Shown piece after piece: positions 1-5,805 of a DNA stretch of 10,973 bases. Origin of the DNA: an uncultured Flavobacteriia bacterium (lineage in GTDB: Bacteria; Bacteroidota; Bacteroidia; Flavobacteriales; Flavobacteriaceae); the NCBI GenBank assembly GCA_946482495.1, contig CAMLRV010000057.1, positions 1-10,973 of the forward strand, given 5' to 3'. Each line of letters opens with the position of its first letter. Position 1 is the stretch's first letter. The notes beneath the pieces are model-generated. The model ran no database searches. It saw nothing but the letters and a program-made list of their open reading frames with translations, and was not told where the DNA came from. A program made the position numbers and the translations under genes.

Positions 1-16
1 CTGAGCTAATTACCCC
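1..16 (-). tRNA. 5' end of a tRNA gene, truncated by the window edge
   Basis: Read on the minus strand, positions 16 to 1 give GGGGTAATTAGCTCAG. This has the layout of a tRNA 5' end: a seven-base acceptor strand, the TA linker, the D-stem GCTC and the invariant AG of the D-loop. If the spacing is standard, the mature 5' end is G15 rather than G16. A strong Bacteroidetes-type promoter lies about 30 nt upstream and points at it. The anticodon is outside the window, so the amino acid cannot be named. Confidence 0.6.
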
Positions 17-47
17 AATAAATCGCGCTACTTCCGTATTGCGAGTG

Positions 48-77
48 CAAATATACAGCTGTTTTTCTTAAATGCAA
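48..77 (-). promoter_or_regulatory. Bacteroidetes-type promoter for the left-edge tRNA
   Basis: On the minus strand a TTG (plus positions 75-77) is followed after exactly 19 nt by TATATTTG (plus 55-48), matching the TTG-N19-TAnnTTTG consensus of primary-sigma promoters in this phylum. Transcription should start near position 42 and run into the tRNA start at 15-16. The site lies just downstream of the folC stop, so the tRNA can be transcribed independently of folC. Confidence 0.65.
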
Positions 78-95
78 ATAAAATTTCGAAAAAAA

Positions 96-1310
96 TTAAA
101 TTATTTCAGCAACTACAAATGTACTTCCTCCTATATATATAAGGTCATTGGGATTGGAATTTGCTTTTGCGTTTTTATAAGCTATTGAAACTGAGTTGTA
201 TGTCTTTCCGATTAAATTAAATGCGGATGCCTTTTGTTTTAAAATTTTTGCATCTAATCCACGTTGAACTTTCGGTTTACAAAAATAATAAATCGCATTT
301 TTTTGGAATAATGGTAATACAGAATCCAAATCTTTATCATTAACTACCCCTAATACAATATGTAATTGATTAAATTTTTCCTTTTTCAATTGATTCATTA
401 CAATTTCAAGTCCGTGTGCATTATGAGCCGTGTCACATATGACTTTCGGATGATTTTGTAAAACTTGCCATCTTCCTTGTAAATTGGTGTTTTTAACCAC
501 GTTTGAAATCCCATCTTTTATATTGTCCTCAGAAATAGTGAAATTAGATTTCAAATTTCTAAAGGCTTCAATAACTGTTTTTTTGTTCTTTAATTGATAA
601 TCGCCCAAAAGTCCACAAGGATAATCTGGATGGTCTTTATCTTGCGCAAAATGTATTTCCGAATTATTTCGTTTCGCAATTTCTAAAAACACAGGTTTGG
701 TTTCAGAAATGTATTCGCCAATTATAACTGGAATATTTGGTTTAATAATTCCAGCTTTTTCAAAAGCAATTTTTTCTAAGGTATCACCTAAAAATTGTGT
801 ATGATCTTTGCCAATATTCGTAATTACAGATAATAAAGGTGAAATTATGTTAGTAGAATCTAATCGGCCGCCCATTCCTACTTCAATAATAGCGATGTCA
901 ACTTTTTTATCTGAAAAATATTCAAAAGCCAATCCAACTGTCATTTCAAAAAAGCTTAAGTGTGTATTTTCGAAAAATGATTTATTCTTGGCTACAAACT
1001 TTTTTACGTAATCTCTAGAAATTTGCTTACCATTTATTGTAATTCTTTCTCTAAAATCTTTCAGATGTGGAGAAGTGTATAATCCAACTTTATAACCAGC
1101 CTCCATAAATACAGAAGCAATCATACTACTTGTTGAACCTTTTCCGTTAGTTCCAGCCACATGAATGGTTTTGAAATTTCTTTCTGGATGATTTAAATGT
1201 TGGGCTAGTAATAGCGTATTGGTTAAATCTTTTTTATATGCGGAAGCGCCAATATTTTGAAACATTGGTAGCTGATTGAAAAGCCAATTTAAAGTTTCTG
1301 TATAGGTCAT
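96..1310 (-). CDS. folC: Bifunctional folylpolyglutamate synthase / dihydrofolate synthase
   Basis: A cytoplasmic Mur-ligase-family enzyme of 404 residues. The family joins L-glutamate to dihydropteroate (making dihydrofolate) and adds further glutamates to reduced folates using ATP. Visible motifs, in order: the P-loop AGTNGKGS at residues 52-59; TSPHL at 79-83, lying in the folate/omega-loop region of the family; FFEMTVGLAF at 120-129; EVGMGGRLDSTN at 143-154; NIGKDH at 165-170, with the Mg-binding His; LQGRW at 277-281, opening the C-terminal domain; DTAHNAHG at 293-300; and GGSTFVVAEI at the C-terminus. Length and motif order are those of a complete enzyme. It is divergent from exbB with a 125-bp gap. 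Whether it also makes dihydrofolate, or only extends the glutamate tail, cannot be told from sequence alone, but no second folC is visible here. Confidence 0.95.
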   Translation of the reverse strand: MTYTETLNWLFNQLPMFQNIGASAYKKDLTNTLLLAQHLNHPERNFKTIHVAGTNGKGSTSSMIASVFMEAGYKVGLYTSPHLKDFRERITINGKQISRDYVKKFVAKNKSFFENTHLSFFEMTVGLAFEYFSDKKVDIAIIEVGMGGRLDSTNIISPLLSVITNIGKDHTQFLGDTLEKIAFEKAGIIKPNIPVIIGEYISETKPVFLEIAKRNNSEIHFAQDKDHPDYPCGLLGDYQLKNKKTVIEAFRNLKSNFTISEDNIKDGISNVVKNTNLQGRWQVLQNHPKVICDTAHNAHGLEIVMNQLKKEKFNQLHIVLGVVNDKDLDSVLPLFQKNAIYYFCKPKVQRGLDAKILKQKASAFNLIGKTYNSVSIAYKNAKANSNPNDLIYIGGSTFVVAEII

Positions 1311-1389
1311 TTTATAATTATTTTAAAGATTTTCCACTTCCAACAAAATAAATTAAGCTTTTTTTAGTTTTATACTTTATAGAAAAATG

Positions 1390-1397
1390 TATCTTTA
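1390..1397 (+). promoter_or_regulatory. Possible -7 box of the exbB promoter
   Basis: TATCTTTA, followed by GTGCAAA, resembles the flavobacterial TAnnTTTG -7 element with one mismatch (final A for G). It lies 38 nt upstream of the exbB ATG. I see no clear TTG at the expected upstream distance, so this is a weak call. Confidence 0.35.
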
Positions 1398-1435
1398 GTG
1401 CAAATTTCAAAAAATTAATTAAGAATAGTTTACTT

Positions 1436-2146
1436 ATGATCGGATTTTTTTTACAAACTGCAGTAGATTCAGTAGCCCAAGCAGTAACAAATTCAGCCAA
1501 CCCTAATACACCACCGCCAGCTGAAGGGATATCAGTTTTAGAATTTATATTAAAAGGAGGTTTCTTTCTTATTCCAATTGTGATTTTAATGTTCTATACG
1601 ATATATGTAATTGTAGAGCGTTATTTATATATAAGTAAAACAACTAAAAATGACGATTTCCTTTTAAAAGAAGTTCGTACACATTTAAATAGTGGAAATA
1701 TCAATTTAGCAATTGGCGCTGCAGAAAGAGTAAATAATTCAACAGCTAAAGTGGTTAAAGAAGGAATTTTAACTATTGGAAGACCTATTTCTGAAATTGA
1801 ATCGAACATGGAGCGTATGGCGCAAATTGAATTAGGTGAAATGGAACGTAAAATGGGGCAATTGGGTTTAATTGCGGGTATGGCACCAACTCTTGGTTTC
1901 GTAGGAACAATTTCTGGGGTAATTAAAATTTTCTATAGTATTTCGATTACGGAAAATATTAGTATCGGAAATATTTCTGGAGGTTTATATGAAAAAATGA
2001 TTTCTTCTGGAGCTGGACTTATCGTAGGATTAGTAGCTTATGCAGGGTATCATTTATTGAATGGGAAAATTGATCATTATATGTTAAATGTTCAAAAACA
2101 AGTATTAGAATTTGTAAATATAATTCAAAGACCAAATGGCAATTAA
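1436..2146 (+). CDS. exbB: ExbB/TolQ/MotA-family proton channel subunit
   Basis: An inner-membrane protein of 236 residues. With ExbD it forms the proton-motive-force-driven motor that energises TonB-dependent outer-membrane transport. A hydrophobic N-terminal stretch and a Pro-rich linker (TPPPAE, residues 25-30) precede transmembrane helix 1 (about 41-60). A cytoplasmic region of about 80 residues follows, including a helix rich in Glu, Met and Arg (120-140). Helices 2 and 3 carry the family signatures APTLGFVGTISGVIKIF (150-166) and SSGAGLIVGLVAYAGYHLL (190-208). The gene overlaps exbD by 11 nt, so the two are translationally linked. The partner ExbD, rather than a flagellar MotB or a tol cluster, favours the ExbB name. 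A TolQ-like role cannot be excluded from sequence. Confidence 0.92.
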   Translation: MIGFFLQTAVDSVAQAVTNSANPNTPPPAEGISVLEFILKGGFFLIPIVILMFYTIYVIVERYLYISKTTKNDDFLLKEVRTHLNSGNINLAIGAAERVNNSTAKVVKEGILTIGRPISEIESNMERMAQIELGEMERKMGQLGLIAGMAPTLGFVGTISGVIKIFYSISITENISIGNISGGLYEKMISSGAGLIVGLVAYAGYHLLNGKIDHYMLNVQKQVLEFVNIIQRPNGN

Positions 2147-2531
2147 AAGAAATAAAAGATTTCATGCTGAAGTTCATGCTTCCTCTATGAGTGATATCAT
2201 GTTCTTTTTGCTGTTGTTTTTTCTAATCATTTCAACTTTGGCGAATCCGAATGTTATTAAAATGACGTTGCCAAAATCGAAAACCAACGAAAAAACAAAT
2301 AAACAACATGTGAGTATTTCGGTAACAGAAGATAAAAACTATTTTATCGATAAACAACCTGTTAATTTTGACGAATTAGAAAAAGAATTATTAACCAAGA
2401 TTGGTACAGATAAAGAACAAACCGTTGTAGTTCGTATTCCGTTTAATTTGCAAGTACAAGATTTAGTGGATGTGCTTCAAATAGGAGTAAAGAATAATTT
2501 GAAGTTTGTGATTGCTACGAACCCAAAATAA
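2136..2531 (+). CDS. exbD: ExbD/TolR-family biopolymer transport protein
   Basis: A single-span inner-membrane protein of 131 residues, partner of ExbB. The short basic N-terminus (MAIKRNKRF) is cytoplasmic. It is followed by the transmembrane helix at about 20-36, which starts with MSDIMFFLLLFFL. Asp20 sits at the membrane entry where the family has its essential proton-carrying Asp. The periplasmic part (about 45-131) has the expected ExbD domain: a conserved Leu-Pro (LPKS, 45-48), a beta-rich middle (HVSISVTEDKNYFIDKQPV), and a C-terminal helix-strand ending in KFVIATNPK. The start ATG lies inside exbB, giving an 11-nt overlap and implying coupled translation. No tonB gene follows. The next feature is a terminator, so the energised TonB must be encoded elsewhere. 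Confidence 0.92.
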   Translation: MAIKRNKRFHAEVHASSMSDIMFFLLLFFLIISTLANPNVIKMTLPKSKTNEKTNKQHVSISVTEDKNYFIDKQPVNFDELEKELLTKIGTDKEQTVVVRIPFNLQVQDLVDVLQIGVKNNLKFVIATNPK

Positions 2532-2539
2532 AATAATAT

Positions 2540-2565
2540 AACCCTGAATTATTTCAGGGTTTTTT
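2540..2565. terminator. Intrinsic terminator between exbD and ygiD, probably bidirectional
   Basis: AACCCTGAA (2540-2548) pairs perfectly with TTCAGGGTT (2553-2561) around a TTAT loop. A T-run follows on the plus strand, and the upstream flank is A/T-rich enough to give a U-rich tail on the minus strand. It lies between two convergent genes and can serve both. Confidence 0.85.
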
Positions 2566-2566
2566 A

Positions 2567-3451
2567 TTACCCAATCTTCACTGAAGTCATGCTTAATGAA
2601 CCTGCTACAAATTTGTCATTAAACAATTGCAATTCTTCATTATTGTTTTTTAAACCTAACGTATATAATAAAGGTAAATAATGATCTGGCGTTGGAATCG
2701 CCAATTTCCAAGCTTCACTGTGATTTTGATAATTAATCAGAGATTTAAAATTGCCATCCAACATATATTTATTGAAATCGGCATGTGCTTCTTTCGCCCA
2801 ATCGTAACCATGATTGTCTTTGTTGTAGTTCGCCCAATCTACCATTCGTAAATTGTGAATGATATTTCCGCTTCCAATAATTAAAATTCCTTTATTTCTT
2901 AATTCTTGTAATTTTTTGGCGATTTCAAAATGTTTATCACCAGTTAAACTGTAATCAATACTCATTTGTATGACTGGAATATTTGCTTCTGGATACAAAT
3001 GTTTAATCACGCTCCAAGCTCCATGATCTAAACCCCAATCGTGGCTCAATTCGACTTCGGTTGGTAAAATTAATTCTTTAGTTAATTGCGCCAATTCTGG
3101 TGACCCTTTTGCAGGGTATTGCACTTCAAATAGTTCCTTTGGGAAACCACCAAAATCATGAATCGTTTGTGGCATTTCCATTGCGGTGACTTTCGTGCCT
3201 TTGGTATACCAATGCGCAGAAATACATAAAATTGCGGTTGGAGTAGGGATGGTTTTGGCAATATTTCTAAAGCCAGCTACAAATTCATTTTCTTCAATGG
3301 CGTTCATTGGACTACCATGTCCTAAAAATAATACAGGCATTTTTACAGTATTTGGTAAAATGTCCTTGTAATTATATAATTCGTTTAAATTTCTCATTGC
3401 AAATAATATTGGAGTTACACTCAAAAGTCCTAAAAATCGTTTTCGGTTCAT
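2567..3451 (-). CDS. ygiD: Class III extradiol dioxygenase of the YgiD/DODA (LigB) family
   Basis: 294 residues. The family contains 4,5-DOPA extradiol dioxygenases, which open catechol rings using a non-haem metal. The core starts near residue 38. His45 (LFLGHGSPMNA), His80 (ISAHW), His199 (GSGNIIHNL) and His257 (PTPDHYLPLLY) match in spacing the four metal-binding histidines of E. coli YgiD, and DHGAW (142-146) is also conserved. About 23 extra residues precede the E. coli-type start and look like a signal: NRKRFLG, then a hydrophobic stretch (LLSVTPILFAM). This resembles a Tat signal with Arg-Lys in place of Arg-Arg, so export is possible but unproven. The stop abuts the shared terminator. 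The start is 97 nt from the pyrD start in divergent orientation. The physiological substrate cannot be read from the sequence, and no aromatic catabolic genes are nearby. Confidence 0.88.
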   Translation of the reverse strand: MNRKRFLGLLSVTPILFAMRNLNELYNYKDILPNTVKMPVLFLGHGSPMNAIEENEFVAGFRNIAKTIPTPTAILCISAHWYTKGTKVTAMEMPQTIHDFGGFPKELFEVQYPAKGSPELAQLTKELILPTEVELSHDWGLDHGAWSVIKHLYPEANIPVIQMSIDYSLTGDKHFEIAKKLQELRNKGILIIGSGNIIHNLRMVDWANYNKDNHGYDWAKEAHADFNKYMLDGNFKSLINYQNHSEAWKLAIPTPDHYLPLLYTLGLKNNNEELQLFNDKFVAGSLSMTSVKIG

Positions 3452-3465
3452 GACTCATTATTAAT

Positions 3466-3481
3466 ATTTGTATATACAAAT
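3466..3481. repeat. 16-bp perfect palindrome in the ygiD-pyrD intergenic region
   Basis: ATTTGTATATACAAAT is its own reverse complement over all 16 bases. It lies between the divergent ygiD and pyrD genes, spans the expected ygiD transcription start and overlaps its -7 box. This is the geometry of a dimeric repressor site. Its AT-richness means that chance is a serious alternative. Confidence 0.5.
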
Positions 3482-3484
3482 GTA
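3477..3484 (-). promoter_or_regulatory. Possible -7 box of the ygiD promoter
   Basis: On the minus strand TACATTTG (plus 3484-3477) matches TAnnTTTG and lies about 25 nt upstream of the ygiD ATG. No TTG is present at the usual distance further upstream. The box overlaps a 16-bp perfect palindrome at 3466-3481, which could act as an operator. Confidence 0.45.
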
Positions 3485-3495
3485 TGAAAATAAAA

Positions 3496-3527
3496 TTGAG
3501 CTGTTTGTTAAAATTTTCCTATTTTTG
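3496..3527 (+). promoter_or_regulatory. pyrD promoter
   Basis: TTG at 3496-3498 is followed after 21 nt by TATTTTTG at 3520-3527, matching the Bacteroidetes TTG-TAnnTTTG promoter. Transcription would begin near 3533, some 16 nt before the ATG at 3549. This makes any start codon upstream of 3533 implausible and supports the shorter pyrD protein. Confidence 0.65.
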
Positions 3528-3548
3528 CGCAACAACTCAACTTACATT

Positions 3549-4565
3549 ATGTACAAATTATTCATTAGACCAGTTTTATTCTGTTTTGATCCAGAAAAAA
3601 TTCATTATTTCACATTTTCCGCTTTACGTTTTATCAATAAAATTCCAATTGTTTCTTCCATTTATAATTCGATGTATCAGGTTGAAGATAAACGATTAGA
3701 AAGAGAGGTTTTTGGATTGAAATTTAAAAATCCGGTTGGATTAGCGGCAGGTTTCGATAAAGATGCTAAATTGTATAAAGAACTTTCTAATTTAGGATTT
3801 GGCTTTATTGAAATTGGAACTTTAACTCCAAAAGGTCAAGAAGGAAATCCGAAAAAACGTTTGTTTCGTTTAAAAGAAGATAGTGGAATTATTAATCGAA
3901 TGGGATTTAATAATGGAGGGGTGCTAGAAGCTGTTGAACGTTTAAAAAAGAATAACGGACAAGTTTTAATTGGTGGAAATATTGGTAAAAATAAAGTTAC
4001 GCCAAACGAAGAAGCAACAAGCGATTATGAAATCTGTTTTAATGCTTTATATGATTATGTTGATTATTTTGTGGTAAATGTAAGTTCGCCAAATACACCA
4101 GGATTACGTGAATTACAAGATAGAGAACCACTGACGAAATTATTACAAACCTTACAAGATTTAAATACTACGAAACCGAAACAAAAGCCAATCTTATTGA
4201 AAATTGCTCCCGATTTAACGGATGATCAATTGTTAGATATTATTGGAATTGTAAACGATACTAAAATTGCAGGTGTAATAGCAACAAATACAACTATTTC
4301 TCGTGACGGATTATTATCAGAAAACAAAGTTGAGGTAGGTGGATTGTCTGGAAAACCATTAACAAAACGTTCTACGGAAGTGATTCGATTTTTATCGGAA
4401 AAAAGTAATAAATCTTTCCCAATTATTGGAGTTGGAGGAATTCACACGGCTGAAGATGCCATTGAAAAATTAAATGCTGGTGCGAGCTTAGTCCAATTAT
4501 ATACTGGATTTATTTACGAAGGTCCGCAGTTGATTAAGGATATTAATAAGAAGTTGTTAGCTTAA
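3549..4565 (+). CDS. pyrD: Dihydroorotate dehydrogenase (quinone), class 2
   Basis: FMN enzyme of pyrimidine synthesis. It oxidises dihydroorotate to orotate, passing electrons to membrane quinone. From the ATG at 3549 it has 338 residues, the usual class 2 length. The N-terminal ~45 residues ([11 protein letters not shown]..., hydrophobic and amphipathic) are the membrane-docking part that marks class 2. Then follow AAGFDK (66-71), [13 protein letters not shown] (89-101), INRMGFNN (115-122), [11 protein letters not shown] (177-187, containing the catalytic-base serine), LLKIAPDL (216-223), TNTT (246-249), GGLSGKPL (264-271), GVGGI (294-298, FMN phosphate site) and [11 protein letters not shown] (316-326). 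The frame stays open to an ATG at 3468, but that would add 27 residues unlike the family and lies upstream of the predicted transcription start, so I reject it. A small membrane-protein gene begins 7 nt after the stop. Confidence 0.95.
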   Translation: MYKLFIRPVLFCFDPEKIHYFTFSALRFINKIPIVSSIYNSMYQVEDKRLEREVFGLKFKNPVGLAAGFDKDAKLYKELSNLGFGFIEIGTLTPKGQEGNPKKRLFRLKEDSGIINRMGFNNGGVLEAVERLKKNNGQVLIGGNIGKNKVTPNEEATSDYEICFNALYDYVDYFVVNVSSPNTPGLRELQDREPLTKLLQTLQDLNTTKPKQKPILLKIAPDLTDDQLLDIIGIVNDTKIAGVIATNTTISRDGLLSENKVEVGGLSGKPLTKRSTEVIRFLSEKSNKSFPIIGVGGIHTAEDAIEKLNAGASLVQLYTGFIYEGPQLIKDINKKLLA

Positions 4566-4572
4566 TAAAAAT

Positions 4573-4971
4573 ATGTTGAAGAATAAAAGTTTAAAGTTTT
4601 TAATTTCATTAAAATTATTTTTATACTTATTTTTTATAGGAACATTGATTTTTATTTCTATAAAAATGAAAACTGATTATGAAAATTTAAAAAATGAAAA
4701 TGAGTTGTTAGAAGAGAAGATAAGTTATTATCAAGCGTTTGTTATTAATAATGAGACAGGTTCTTTTTATGATCAATTATCGAAAAGCATTAAACGTAAG
4801 GATTTAGAAATAAAAGCATTAAAACAAAACAATACTTTTTCGTTGTCTTCATGGTTTGGTGTAATTGTAATATTTTGTTCAATTTATTTTTATATAGCTT
4901 CTGAATTAGAAAGTAAAATTAAGATAGGTAAAAAGAAAGAAAAAGAAAGTGAAAAAAATAAAATGCTTTAA
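4573..4971 (+). CDS. Small two-helix membrane protein of unknown function, downstream of pyrD
   Basis: 132 residues; I do not recognise the family. The basic N-terminus (MLKNKSLKFL) leads into transmembrane segment 1 (about 9-30). A charged segment with heptad-like Leu/Ile spacing follows (about 34-54, YENLKNENELLEEKI) and continues more weakly to about 86. Segment 2 spans about 92-110 (SWFGVIVIFCSIYFYIAS). The tail is very Lys/Glu-rich (ESKIKIGKKKEKESEKNK). The positive-inside rule puts both ends in the cytoplasm and a possible coiled coil of about 60 residues outside the inner membrane. The gene starts 7 nt after the pyrD stop with no terminator between them, so co-transcription is likely. 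A functional link to pyrimidine synthesis is not implied. Codon use is very AAA/TTA-rich, but this follows from the composition and is no proof of foreign origin. Confidence 0.75.
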   Translation: MLKNKSLKFLISLKLFLYLFFIGTLIFISIKMKTDYENLKNENELLEEKISYYQAFVINNETGSFYDQLSKSIKRKDLEIKALKQNNTFSLSSWFGVIVIFCSIYFYIASELESKIKIGKKKEKESEKNKML

Positions 4972-5015
4972 GATAATCTTTTAATTATGTTTCCTAAAAT
5001 TAGTATAATTTCTCC

Positions 5016-5076
5016 AATCTGTGTTTCAAAAAATCAGTTTCAATCCATTCAAATCCGTGTCATCAGCGTGCCAATC
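5016..5076. repeat. Degenerate tandem repeat with a 10-nt period, upstream of rdgB
   Basis: Units resembling AATCCGTGTCA begin at about 5016, 5032, 5042, 5052, 5062 and 5073 (AATCTGTGTTTCA, AATCAGTTTCA, AATCCATTCA, AATCCGTGTCA, ATCAGCGTGCCA, AATC). The last four steps are 10, 10, 10 and 11 nt. The tract fills most of the 112-bp gap before rdgB. A GTG at 5021 opens the rdgB frame through it, but the encoded residues match nothing in the family. Confidence 0.6.
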
Positions 5077-5083
5077 AAAAATT

Positions 5084-5659
5084 ATGAAATTAGTCTTCGC
5101 ATCCAACAACAAAAATAAAATTGCTGAAATCCAGCAGCAAGTCGGTTCGCAATTTCAAATTGTTTCTTTAGAAGATATTGGTTGTTTTGTGGATATTCCG
5201 GAAACGGCAGAAACCATTGAAGGAAATGCAATTTTGAAAGCCAATTATGTAACCGAAAATTATGGTTTACCTTGTTTTGCGGACGACACAGGTTTAGAAA
5301 TTGAAAGTTTAAATAATGAACCTGGTGTGTATTCGGCGCGTTATGCTGGCGAACAAAAAAATGCGGATGATAATATGAATTTGGTTTTACAAAAATTAGC
5401 TACTGAAACCAATAGAAAAGCGCAGTTTAAAACGATTATTGCTTTAAATATTAATAATCAACAATATTTATTTGAGGGTATTGTAAAAGGTGAAATGACT
5501 ACTGAGAAGTCAGGAAGCCAAGGCTTTGGTTACGATCCGATTTTTAAACCAGAAGGTTTTTCGACAACATTTGCGGAGATGACCATGGAAGAGAAGTCTG
5601 TAATTAGTCACAGAGGAATTGCAGTTCAAAAATTGATAAATTTCTTATCTAATTTATAA
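5084..5659 (+). CDS. rdgB: RdgB/HAM1-family non-canonical purine NTP pyrophosphatase
   Basis: 191 residues from the ATG at 5084. The family hydrolyses dITP, dXTP and ITP to the monophosphate plus pyrophosphate, keeping deaminated purines out of DNA and RNA. Motifs: the N-terminal substrate-binding loop ASNNKNK (6-12); ETIEGNAILKA (43-53, with the metal-binding Glu); FADDTGLEI (65-73, containing the catalytic Asp pair); PGVYSARYAG (80-89); GFGYDPIF (147-154, base recognition); and SHRGIA (175-180). Length is normal. The open frame extends upstream to a GTG at 5021, adding 21 residues, but that stretch is encoded by a short tandem repeat and the family begins with M-K-hydrophobic just before the SNN loop, so 5084 is the start. 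Repeat-containing spacers lie on both sides. No clear promoter is visible directly upstream, so it may depend on read-through from pyrD. Confidence 0.95.
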   Translation: MKLVFASNNKNKIAEIQQQVGSQFQIVSLEDIGCFVDIPETAETIEGNAILKANYVTENYGLPCFADDTGLEIESLNNEPGVYSARYAGEQKNADDNMNLVLQKLATETNRKAQFKTIIALNINNQQYLFEGIVKGEMTTEKSGSQGFGYDPIFKPEGFSTTFAEMTMEEKSVISHRGIAVQKLINFLSNL

Positions 5660-5663
5660 AAAA

Positions 5664-5716
5664 TGTCACACTGAGCGGAGTCGAAGTGTAACTTCTAGCT
5701 TCTAACTTCCATCTTC
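5664..5716. repeat. Intergenic repeat word followed by a 7-nt tandem array, downstream of rdgB
   Basis: CACTGAGCGGAGTCGAAGTG lies at 5669-5688. Its ends can pair (ACACT 5668-5672 with AGTGT 5685-5689), and I remember it as a recurrent intergenic word in Flavobacteriia. It runs directly into four 7-nt units: TAACTTC (5689), TAGCTTC (5696), TAACTTC (5703) and CATCTTC (5710). No coding frame or terminator accompanies it. Confidence 0.6.
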
Positions 5717-5776
5717 CAAAACGTAACTTTCTGAAAATCAATTAAAAACAAATTAGTTTAATCCGATTATTAATTC

Positions 5777-5784
5777 TACCTTTG
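5777..5784 (+). promoter_or_regulatory. -7 box of the helicase promoter
   Basis: TACCTTTG matches TAnnTTTG and is followed by CA, as is common in flavobacterial promoters. A TTA at 5753-5755, 21 nt upstream, may stand in for the TTG. The start site would be near 5790, giving a leader of only about 16 nt, too short for the long cold-shock leader known for the enterobacterial deaD gene. Confidence 0.55.
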
Positions 5785-5805
5785 CACCCAATTTAAAAAT
5801 ATATA

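Noticed and set aside
808..1011. Plus-strand open frame inside folC
   Set aside because: Antisense shadow of the conserved FolC core.
1318..1500. Minus-strand open frame covering the folC-exbB gap
   Set aside because: Overlaps the exbB start and the shared promoter region, and its translation is low complexity.
3468..3548. Upstream 27-codon extension of the pyrD frame (ATG at 3468), and an overlapping frame at 3484-3699
   Set aside because: A good promoter (3496-3527) lies inside this stretch, so the mRNA starts after 3468. The class 2 enzyme begins with the [11 protein letters not shown] segment. The second frame is a shadow of pyrD.
5021..5083. GTG-initiated 21-residue N-terminal extension of RdgB
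   Set aside because: It is encoded by the 10-nt tandem repeat and has no family similarity. The ATG at 5084 gives the standard RdgB N-terminus.
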